Shown piece after piece: positions 55,371 to 64,000 of a DNA stretch of 64,000 bases. The notes under the pieces were generated by a model that saw only the letters and a program-made list of their open reading frames with translations, was not told where the DNA came from and ran no database searches. Position 1 is the first letter of the stretch; each line of letters starts with the position of its first letter. Both the position numbers and the translations under genes were made by a program. Source of the stretch: Amaranthus tricolor (lineage: Eukaryota > Streptophyta > Magnoliopsida > Caryophyllales > Amaranthaceae); assembly GCF_026212465.1 (NCBI RefSeq), contig NC_080051.1:583001-647000 (forward strand), written 5' to 3'.

Positions 55371-55530
55371 GGAACTCTCACCCTAAACTTGAGGATATAA
55401 CAAGGAGGAACACTCACTCACTTGTTTGGGTGTAGCTTAGATTAGGGAACTCTCACCAAATCGTCAACTACAAGCTTTAGTTTTAGGAACTCTCACTAAA
55501 ACTCTAACTCTTCAAATTTGGAACACTCAA
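55371..55530 (-). repeat. Five-copy short repeat in the LTR leader
   Basis: The motif GGAAC(T/A)CTCAC occurs at 55371-55381, 55407-55417, 55446-55456 and 55486-55496, with a weaker fifth copy (ggaacactcaa) at 55520-55530. It lies downstream of the TATA box on the minus strand, hence in the transcribed R/U5 leader, where it reads GTGAG(A/T)GTTCC. The same cluster is in every CRM LTR in the window. Its function is unknown. Confidence 0.75.
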
Positions 55531-55632
55531 ATTTGGACAATTAAAATTGACTAAACACAAGTCAAGTTCAATAAACAAAACACAAGTTTTTTGGCAAATT
55601 TCTGGATGTGTTTTTCATTCATCAAAGTATGC

Positions 55633-55640
55633 TATATATA
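55633..55640 (-). promoter_or_regulatory. TATA box of the CRM 5' LTR
   Basis: The octamer TATATATA sits in the palindrome gctatatatagc, about 660 bases into the LTR from its U3 end. Transcription would start about 25-35 bases further left (around 55600), giving a U3 of roughly 0.7 kb and R plus U5 of roughly 0.33 kb. Because the box is palindromic, direction is set by the element, not by the motif. Confidence 0.65.
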
Positions 55641-56300
55641 GCATTCTTACATTAAATAATTACAACCTTTCACTTGCCTAAATAAATTCACAAAAGAAAA
55701 TAAAAAGACAACAAAATAAAAGAGAATTAAGTGGCTAATCAATGTCCACATTAATCTCCACTACACACACTTAAGACTAATTAAACAAAGATTAAAACTA
55801 GGGAAGAAATGGCCAGCAATTAAACTCTTCACATGGCTCCTTCAAGTGTGCAAAGTAACATCCAAAACAGCCCATTCATTTGCCTGGTAACTCCCATTTA
55901 CTCCTCCATTTAAGCTTCTTTATTATTGCATTTTACTCCTACAATAATGCCTAGTAACCCCCACTTAAAAAGGTTAATATTCAGCCATAAATACTCCTAA
56001 AAACATGCCCCTTTGAATTCCAAAACTGCAGCTTTAAATGAGATTAAAAACCAGCCATAAATCTCCTTAAAACATGCCCCTTCGTATTCCAAAACTGTTT
56101 GGAATTAATTCCTTGTAACCGACACCCTTTAATTTATACTTTCAACAAAGTACTTAGTCATACTTAGCAAAGTACAACCATTTGATGACTTATTTGGACC
56201 GTGCATGCTATGATCAAAATAAGACTTGGACAAAATTAATTCCCTTGCATTGGATTGGACTTGGACATCTTGGACACTTGTACCTTGACCATCTTGGTCA

Positions 56301-56305
56301 GGATC
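56301..56305. repeat. Target-site duplication GGATC, right
   Basis: Right copy of the 5-bp duplication of the full CRM element; see 49945-49949 for its pair. Confidence 0.85.
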
Positions 56306-57243
56306 AATGATCAATGAAGAATGAACAAGGATCAATGATCAATGACGAATGAACGATGAAGAATGAACAAGGAGTAATGGTCAATGACGAATGAACGATG
56401 AAGAATGAACAAGGATCAATGATCAATGAAGAATGAACGATGAAGAATGAACAAGGATCAATGATCAATGAAGAATGAACGATGAAGAATGAACAAGGAA
56501 CAATGATCAATGAAGAATGATCGATGAAGAATGAACAAGGATTAATGGTCAATGAAGAATGAACGATGAAGAATGAACAAGGATCAATGGTCAATGAAGA
56601 ATGAACGATGAAGAATGAACAAGGATCAATGATCAATGAAGAATGAACAAGGATCAATGATCAAAGAAGAATGAACGATGAAGAATGAACAAGGATCAAT
56701 GATCAATGAAGAATGAACGATGAAGAATGAACAAGGAGTAATGGTCAATGACGAATGAACGATGAAGAATGAACAAGGATCAATGATCAATGACGAATGA
56801 ACGATGAAGAATGAACAAGGATCAATGATCAATGTAGAATGAACAAGGATCAATGATCAATGACGAATGAACAATGAAGAATGAACAAGGAGTAATGGTC
56901 AATGAAGAATGAACAAGGATCAATGGTCAATGACGAATGAACGATGAAGAATGAACAAGGATCAATGATCAATGACGAATGAACGATGAAGAATGAACAA
57001 GGATCAATGATCAATGACGAATGAACGATGAAGAATGAACAAGGATCAATGATCAATGAAGAATGAACAAGGATCAATGATCAAAGAAGAATGAACGATG
57101 AAGAATGAACAAGGATCAATGATCAATGAAGAATGAACGATGAAGAATGAACAAGGAGTAATGGTCAATGACGAATGAACGATGAAGAATGAACAAGGAT
57201 CAATGATCAATGACGAATGAACGATGAAGAATGAACAAGGATC
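56301..57243. repeat. 42-bp satellite, 943-bp segment of composite unit 1
   Basis: Satellite in the same orientation as elsewhere, made of 42-bp and 28-bp monomers. It begins and ends with GGATC next to LTRs. Several 28-bp monomers lie close together around 56830-56930. No gene seen. Confidence 0.95.
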
Positions 57244-58272
57244 TGATGTGTAAACAAGACGAGAAACCTTGTTACAAAATGATAAGTTAAAGGGGTCACA
57301 CGTTTTTTGGTATATTTTTTTAGTATGATCAGATTAGTTAGGGGAACTCTCACCCTAAACTTGAGGATATAACAAGGAGGAACACTCACTCACTTGTTTG
57401 GGTGTAGCTTAGATTAGGGAACTCTCACCAAATCGTCAACTACAAGCTTTAGTTTTAGGAACTCTCACTAAAACTCTGACTCTTCAAATTTGGAACACTC
57501 AAATTTGGACAATTAAAATTGACTAAACACAAGTCAAGTTCAATAAACAAAACACAAGTTTTTTGGCAAATTTCTGGATGTGTTTTTCATTCATCAAAGT
57601 ATGCTATATATAGCATTCTTACATTAAATAATTACAACCTTTCACTTGCCTAAATAAATTCACAAAAGAAAATAAAAAGACAACAAAATAAAAGAGAATT
57701 AAGTGGCTAATCAATGTCCACATTAATCTCCACTACACACACTTAAGACTAATTAAACAAAGATTAAAACTAGGGAAGAAATGGCCAGCAATTAAACTCT
57801 TCACATGGCTCCTTCAAGTGTGCAAAGTAACATCCAAAACAGCCCATTCATTTGCCTGGTAACTCCCATTTACTCCTCCATTTAAGCTTCTTTATTATTG
57901 CATTTTACTCCTACAATAATGCCTAGTAACCCCCACTTAAAAAGGTTAATATTCAGCCATAAATACTCCTAAAAACATGCCCCTTTGAATTCCAAAACTG
58001 CAGCTTTAAATGAGATTAAAAACCAGCCATAAATCTCCTTAAAACATGCCCCTTCGTATTCCAAAACTGTTTGGAATTAATTCCTTGTAACCGACACCCT
58101 TTAATTTATACTTTCAACAAAGTACTTAGTCATACTTAGCAAAGTACAACCATTTGATGACTTATTTGGACCGTGCATGCTATGATCAAAATAAGACTTG
58201 GACAAAATTAATTCCCTTGCATTGGATTGGACTTGGACATCTTGGACACTTGTACCTTGACCATCTTGGTCA
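57244..58272 (-). mobile_element. CRM solo LTR, composite unit 2
   Basis: Complete 1029-bp LTR with GGATC on both sides (57239-57243, 58273-58277) and no internal region. It carries G at 58159 like the right LTR of the full element, plus a private A-to-G change at 57478. The flanks match those of 59216-60244 on both sides, so it was copied together with its satellite surroundings. Confidence 0.95.
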
Positions 58273-59215
58273 GGATCAATGATCAATGAAGAATGAACAA
58301 GGATCAATGATCAATGACGAATGAACGATGAAGAATGAACAAGGAGTAATGGTCAATGACGAATGAACGATGAAGAATGAACAAGGATCAATGATCAATG
58401 AAGAATGAACGATGAAGAATGAACAAGGATCAATGATCAATGAAGAATGAACGATGAAGAATGAACAAGGAACAATGATCAATGAAGAATGATCGATGAA
58501 GAATGAACAAGGATTAATGGTCAATGAAGAATGAACGATGAAGAATGAACAAGGATCAATGGTCAATGAAGAATGAACGATGAAGAATGAACAAGGATCA
58601 ATGATCAATGAAGAATGAACAAGGATCAATGATCAAAGAAGAATGAACGATGAAGAATGAACAAGGATCAATGATCAATGAAGAATGAACGATGAAGAAT
58701 GAACAAGGAGTAATGGTCAATGACGAATGAACGATGAAGAATGAACAAGGATCAATGATCAATGACGAATGAACGATGAAGAATGAACAAGGATCAATGA
58801 TCAATGTAGAATGAACAAGGATCAATGATCAATGACGAATGAACAATGAAGAATGAACAAGGAGTAATGGTCAATGAAGAATGAACAAGGATCAATGGTC
58901 AATGACGAATGAACGATGAAGAATGAACAAGGATCAATGATCAATGACGAATGAACGATGAAGAATGAACAAGGATCAATGATCAATGACGAATGAACGA
59001 TGAAGAATGAACAAGGATCAATGATCAATGAAGAATGAACAAGGATCAATGATCAAAGAAGAATGAACGATGAAGAATGAACAAGGATCAATGATCAATG
59101 AAGAATGAACGATGAAGAATGAACAAGGAGTAATGGTCAATGACGAATGAACGATGAAGAATGAACAAGGATCAATGATCAATGACGAATGAACGATGAA
59201 GAATGAACAAGGATC
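58273..59215. repeat. 42-bp satellite, 943-bp segment of composite unit 2
   Basis: Same monomer order and same private variants as 56301-57243; identical by eye. No gene seen. Confidence 0.94.
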
Positions 59216-60244
59216 TGATGTGTAAACAAGACGAGAAACCTTGTTACAAAATGATAAGTTAAAGGGGTCACACGTTTTTTGGTATATTTTTTTAGTATGA
59301 TCAGATTAGTTAGGGGAACTCTCACCCTAAACTTGAGGATATAACAAGGAGGAACACTCACTCACTTGTTTGGGTGTAGCTTAGATTAGGGAACTCTCAC
59401 CAAATCGTCAACTACAAGCTTTAGTTTTAGGAACTCTCACTAAAACTCTAACTCTTCAAATTTGGAACACTCAAATTTGGACAATTAAAATTGACTAAAC
59501 ACAAGTCAAGTTCAATAAACAAAACACAAGTTTTTTGGCAAATTTCTGGATGTGTTTTTCATTCATCAAAGTATGCTATATATAGCATTCTTACATTAAA
59601 TAATTACAACCTTTCACTTGCCTAAATAAATTCACAAAAGAAAATAAAAAGACAACAAAATAAAAGAGAATTAAGTGGCTAATCAATGTCCACATTAATC
59701 TCCACTACACACACTTAAGACTAATTAAACAAAGATTAAAACTAGGGAAGAAATGGCCAGCAATTAAACTCTTCACATGGCTCCTTCAAGTGTGCAAAGT
59801 AACATCCAAAACAGCCCATTCATTTGCCTGGTAACTCCCATTTACTCCTCCATTTAAGCTTCTTTATTATTGCATTTTACTCCTACAATAATGCCTAGTA
59901 ACCCCCACTTAAAAAGGTTAATATTCAGCCATAAATACTCCTAAAAACATGCCCCTTTGAATTCCAAAACTGCAGCTTTAAATGAGATTAAAAACCAGCC
60001 ATAAATCTCCTTAAAACATGCCCCTTCGTATTCCAAAACTGTTTGGAATTAATTCCTTGTAACCGACACCCTTTAATTTATACTTTCAACAAAGTACTTA
60101 GTCATACTTAGCAAAGTACAACCATTTGATGACTTATTTGGACCGTGCATGCTATGATCAAAATAAGACTTGGACAAAATTAATTCCCTTGCATTGGATT
60201 GGACTTGGACATCTTGGACACTTGTACCTTGACCATCTTGGTCA
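59216..60244 (-). mobile_element. CRM solo LTR, composite unit 3
   Basis: Complete 1029-bp LTR flanked by GGATC (59211-59215, 60245-60249), with G at 60131. It is 1972 bp from the preceding LTR. It has the same orientation as the full element, so its promoter would read leftwards through the satellite of unit 2. Confidence 0.95.
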
Positions 60245-63200
60245 GGATCAATGATCAATGAAGAATGAACAAGGATCAATGATCAATGACGAATGAACGA
60301 TGAAGAATGAACAAGGAGTAATGGTCAATGACGAATGAACGATGAAGAATGAACAAGGATCAATGATCAATGAAGAATGAACGATGAAGAATGAACAAGG
60401 ATCAATGATCAATGAAGAATGAACGATGAAGAATGAACAAGGAACAATGATCAATGAAGAATGATCGATGAAGAATGAACAAGGATTAATGGTCAATGAA
60501 GAATGAACGATGAAGAATGAACAAGGATCAATGGTCAATGAAGAATGAACGATGAAGAATGAACAAGGATCAATGATCAATGAAGAATGAACAAGGATCA
60601 ATGATCAAAGAAGAATGAACGATGAAGAATGAACAAGGATCAATGATCAATGAAGAATGAACGATGAAGAATGAACAAGGAGTAATGGTCAATGACGAAT
60701 GAACGATGAAGAATGAACAAGGATCAATGATCAATGACGAATGAACGATGAAGAATGAACAAGGATCAATGATCAATGTAGAATGAACAAGGATCAATGA
60801 TCAATGACGAATGAACAATGAAGAATGAACAAGGAGTAATGGTCAATGAAGAATGAACAAGGATCAATGGTCAATGACGAATGAACGATGAAGAATGAAC
60901 AAGGATCAATGATCAATGACGAATGAACGATGAAGAATGAACAAGGATCAATGATCAATGACGAATGAACGATGAAGAATGAACAAGGATCAATGATCAA
61001 TGAAGAATGAACAAGGATCAATGATCAAAGAAGAATGAACGATGAAGAATGAACAAGGATCAATGATCAATGAAGAATGAACGATGAAGAATGAACAAGG
61101 AGTAATGGTCAATGACGAATAAACGATGAAGAATGAACAAGGATCAATGATCAATGACGAATGAACGATGAAGAATGAACAAGGATCAATGATCAATGAA
61201 AAATGAACAAGGATCCATGATCAATGACGAATGAACGATGAAGAATGAAAAAGGATCAATGATCAATGAAGAATGAACAAGGATCAATGGTCAATGACGA
61301 ATGAACGATGAAGAATGAACAAGGATCAATGATCAATGAAGAATGAACGATGAAGAATGAACAAGGATTAATGGTCAATGACGAATGAACGATGAAGAAT
61401 GAACAAGGATCTATGATCAATGACGAATGAACGATGAAGAATGAACAAGGAGTAATGGTCAATGACGAATGAACGATGAAGAATGAACAAGGATCAATGA
61501 TCAATGACAAATGAACGATGAAGAATGAACAAGGATCAATGATCAATGAAGAATGAACGATGAAGAATGAACAAGGAACAATGATCAATGAAGAATGAAC
61601 GATGAAGAATGAACAAGGATTAATGGTCAATGAAGAATGAACGATGAAGAATGAACAAGGATCAATGATCAATGAAGAATGAACGATGAAGAATGAACAA
61701 GGATCAATGATCAATGACGAATGAACGATGAAGAATGAACAAGGATCAATGATCAATGAAGAATGAACAAGGATCAATGATCAAAGAAGAATGAACGATG
61801 AAGAATGAACAAGGATCAATGATCAATGAAGAATGAACGATGAAGAATGAACAAGGATTAATGGTCAATGACGAATGAACGATGAAGAATGAACAAGGAT
61901 CAATGATCAATGAAGAATGAACGATGAAGAATGAACAAGGATCAATGGTCAATGACGAATGAACGATGAAGAATGAACAAGGATCAATGATCAATGAAGA
62001 ATGAACGATGAAGAATGAACAAGGATCAATGATAAATGAAAAATGAACGATGAAGAATGAATAAGGATCAATGATCAATGACGAATGAACGATGAAGAAT
62101 GAACAAGGATCAATGATCAATGAAGAATGAACGATGAAGAATGAACAAGGAGTAATGGTCAATGACGAATGAACGATGAAGAATGAACAAGGATTAATGA
62201 TCAATGACGAATGAACGATGAAGAATGAACAAGGATCAATGATCAATGAAGAATGAACGATGAAGAATGAACAAGGATCAATGATCAATGAAGAATGAAC
62301 GATGAAGAATGAACAAGGAACAATGATCAATGAAGAATGATCGATGAAGAATGAACAAGGATTAATGGTCAATGAAGAATGAACGATGAAGAATGAACAA
62401 GGATCAATGGTCAATGAAGAATGAACAAGGATTAATGGTCAATGAAGAATGAACGATGAAGAATGAACAAGGATCAATGGTCAATGAAGAATGAACGATG
62501 AAGAATGAACAAGGATCAATGATCAATGAAGAATGAACAAGGATCAATGATCAATGAAGAATGAACGATGAAGAATGAACAAGGATCAATGATAAATGAA
62601 AAATGAACGATGAAGAATGAATAAGGATCAATGATCAATGACGAATGAACGATGAAGAATGAACAAGGATCAATGATCAATGAAGAATGAACGATGAAGA
62701 ATGAACAAGGAACAATGATCAATGAAGAATGATCGATGAAGAATGAACAAGGATTAATGGTCAATGAAGAATGAACGATGAAGAATGAACAAGGATCAAT
62801 GGTCAATGAAGAATGAACGATGAAGAATGAACAAGGATCAATGATCAATGAAGAATGAACAAGGATCAATGATCAAAGAAGAATGAACGATGAAGAATGA
62901 ACAAGGATCAATGATCAATGAAGAATGAACGATGAAGAATGAACAAGGAGTAATGGTCAATGACGAATAAACGATGAAGAATGAACAAGGATCAATGATC
63001 AATGACGAATGAACGATGAAGAATGAACAAGGATCAATGATCAATGACGAATGAACGATGAAGAATGAACAAGGATCAATGATCAATGAAGAATGAACGA
63101 TGAAGAATGAACAAGGATCAATGATCAATGAAGAATGAACGATGAAGAATGAACAAGGAACAATGATCAATGAAGAATGATCGATGAAGAATGAACAAGG

Positions 63201-64000
63201 ATTAATGGTCAATGAAGAATGAACAAGGATCAATGGTCAATGACGAATGAACGATGAAGAATGAACAAGGATCAATGATCAATGACGAATGAACGATGAA
63301 GAATGAACAAGGATCAATGATCAATGAAGAATGAACAAGGATCAATGATCAATGACGAATGAACGATGAAGAATGAACAAGGATCAATGATCAATGAAGA
63401 ATGAACAAGGATCAATGGTCAATGACGAATGAACGATGAAGAATGAACAAGGATCAATGATCAATGAAGAATGAACGATGAAGAATGAACAAGGATTAAT
63501 GGTCAATGACGAATGAACGATGAAGAATGAACAAGGATCTATGATCAATGACGAATGAACGATGAAGAATGAACAAGGATCAATGATCAATGTCGAATGA
63601 ACGATGAAGAATGAACAAGGATCAATGATCAATGAAGAATGAACAAGGATCAATGATCAAAGAAGAATGAACGATGAAGAATGAACAAGGATCAATGATC
63701 AATGAAGAATGAACGATGAAGAATGAACAAGGAGTAATGGTCAATGACGAATGAACGATGAAGAATGAACAAGGATCAATGATCAATGAAGAATGAACGA
63801 TGAAGAATGAACAAGGATTAATGGTCAATGACGAATGAACGATGAAGAATGAACAAGGATCAATGATCAATGAAGAATGAACGATGAAGAATGAACAAGG
63901 AGTAATGGTCAATGACGAATGAACGATGAAGAATGAACAAGGATTAATGATCAATGACGAATGAACGATGAAGAATGAACAAGGATCAATGATCAATGAA
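60245..64000. repeat. 42-bp satellite array, right block
   Basis: The first 943 bp are the satellite part of composite unit 3; the array then continues to the window edge. At 61183-61187 the sequence reads GGATC and continues directly into the monomers that elsewhere follow the LTR, so this is an unoccupied version of the insertion site. Further right, 63384-63653 matches the 41436 and 45216 region ('ggatctatgatc' at about 63535, 'caatgtcgaatg' at about 63590), so the 3780-bp unit family resumes. No gene seen. Confidence 0.94.
61183..61187. other. Empty target site of the CRM LTR insertion
   Basis: Exactly where a fourth LTR would start after three 1972-bp units, a single GGATC is followed by the monomers seen on the right side of the LTRs, with one base changed ('gaaaaatg' for 'gaagaatg'). 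Left and right flanks are joined with one copy of GGATC, as expected before insertion. Confidence 0.75.

Larger units (their letters stand above)
49950..56300 (-). mobile_element. Full-length CRM-type Ty3/gypsy chromovirus retrotransposon (6351 bp)
   Basis: Two 1029-bp LTRs in direct orientation enclose one Gag-Pol frame read on the minus strand. The 5' LTR is therefore the right one (55272-56300) and the 3' LTR the left one (49950-50978). The 5-bp duplication GGATC (49945-49949 and 56301-56305) flanks it. The order is Gag, zinc knuckle, protease, reverse transcriptase, RNase H, integrase, which is the gypsy order. Assignment to the CRM clade rests on remembered family features: the motif '[14 protein letters not shown]' before reverse transcriptase, the integrase C-terminus, and a reading frame running into the 3' LTR. 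The LTRs differ at one base (50865 T, 56187 G). With no frame break, it is likely young and possibly autonomous. Confidence 0.93.
55272..56300 (-). repeat. 5' LTR of the CRM element (right copy)
   Basis: 1029-bp LTR starting on the minus strand at 56300 with TGACC and ending at 55272 with CATCA. It drives the element leftwards. It is also the first of three LTRs spaced exactly 1972 bp apart (55272, 57244, 59216). It carries G at 56187, like the two solo LTRs to its right. Confidence 0.96.
55272..61187. repeat. LTR-satellite composite tandem repeat, 1972 bp x 3
   Basis: Three consecutive units, 55272-57243, 57244-59215 and 59216-61187, each consist of one 1029-bp CRM LTR followed by 943 bp of satellite. 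The satellite parts share the private variants 'caatgtagaatg' (about 56832, 58804, 60776) and 'gaacaatgaag' in the same place, so the whole composite was duplicated, not just the LTR. Differences seen: g at 57478 in the second unit and 'gaataaacg' near 61118 in the third. The first LTR doubles as the 5' LTR of the full element. Confidence 0.93.

Noticed and set aside
49950..56300. Endogenous retrovirus or plant pararetrovirus
   Set aside because: Gypsy domain order, an integrase, and LTRs with a target duplication exclude a pararetrovirus. No envelope-like frame exists between integrase and the 3' LTR.
55272..61187. Composite repeat as three independent LTR insertions
   Set aside because: Satellite segments between LTRs are equal in length and share private variants, so duplication of the whole unit explains the pattern better.
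1..64000. Dozens of minus-strand open frames encoding a 14-residue repeat (HSSLIIDPCSFFIV type)
   Set aside because: The 42-bp monomer is divisible by three and its minus strand has no stop in one frame, so frames stay open until a 28-bp monomer shifts them. Starts and ends follow monomer variants, not genes, and no signal or domain is present.
1..64000. Degenerate plant telomere repeat
   Set aside because: The heptamer words fit SAATGAW and not TTTAGGG or its complement; no run of telomere repeats is present.
1..64000. CENP-B box-like site in the monomer
   Set aside because: No match to the mammalian 17-bp box. Shared short words are trivial, and a plant equivalent is not established.

Overview
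This is plant nuclear DNA, almost certainly from a seed plant and probably a eudicot; the species cannot be named from the sequence. About 53.5 kb of the 64 kb (84 %) is one satellite family with a 42-bp monomer, always in the same orientation. The rest is LTR-retrotransposon sequence: one complete Ty3/gypsy element of the CRM (centromeric retrotransposon) type, three solo LTRs of that same element, and one solo LTR of a different family. There is no host gene, tRNA, rRNA, CRISPR array or prokaryotic feature.

Layout: satellite 1-4677; CRM solo LTR 4678-5706; satellite 5707-7877; solo LTR of a second family 7878-8948; uninterrupted satellite 8949-49949; full-length CRM element on the minus strand 49950-56300; then satellite and CRM solo LTRs alternating (56301-57243 satellite, 57244-58272 LTR, 58273-59215 satellite, 59216-60244 LTR); satellite from 60245 to the end. 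Each of the five CRM LTR copies is exactly 1029 bp. The full element and the three solo LTRs are each bracketed by the 5-bp duplication GGATC and sit at the same phase of the satellite monomer.

The satellite is hierarchical. The 42-bp monomer is three related 14-bp blocks, each made of two 7-bp words of the SAATGAW type. Shortened 28-bp monomers (one 14-bp block missing) punctuate the array, and monomers are organised into higher-order repeats (HORs) that change along the window: about 2687, 924, 3752, 1232, 2968, 3262 and 3780 bp. Between 55272 and 61187 the higher-order unit is a 1972-bp composite of one retrotransposon LTR plus 943 bp of satellite, present three times in tandem. An LTR has therefore become part of the satellite repeat unit.

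The CRM element looks young and potentially autonomous: an uninterrupted Gag-Pol frame, canonical PBS and PPT positions, all catalytic residues present, and LTRs differing by one base. That base falls in the polyprotein stop codon, because the reading frame ends inside the 3' LTR. A CRM-type element repeatedly present in a homogenised satellite suggests a centromeric or pericentromeric array. This is inference and needs CENH3 mapping. Coordinates of LTRs, TSDs and motifs were read base by base; HOR periods were inferred from recurring variant patterns at constant offsets, so their block edges are approximate.
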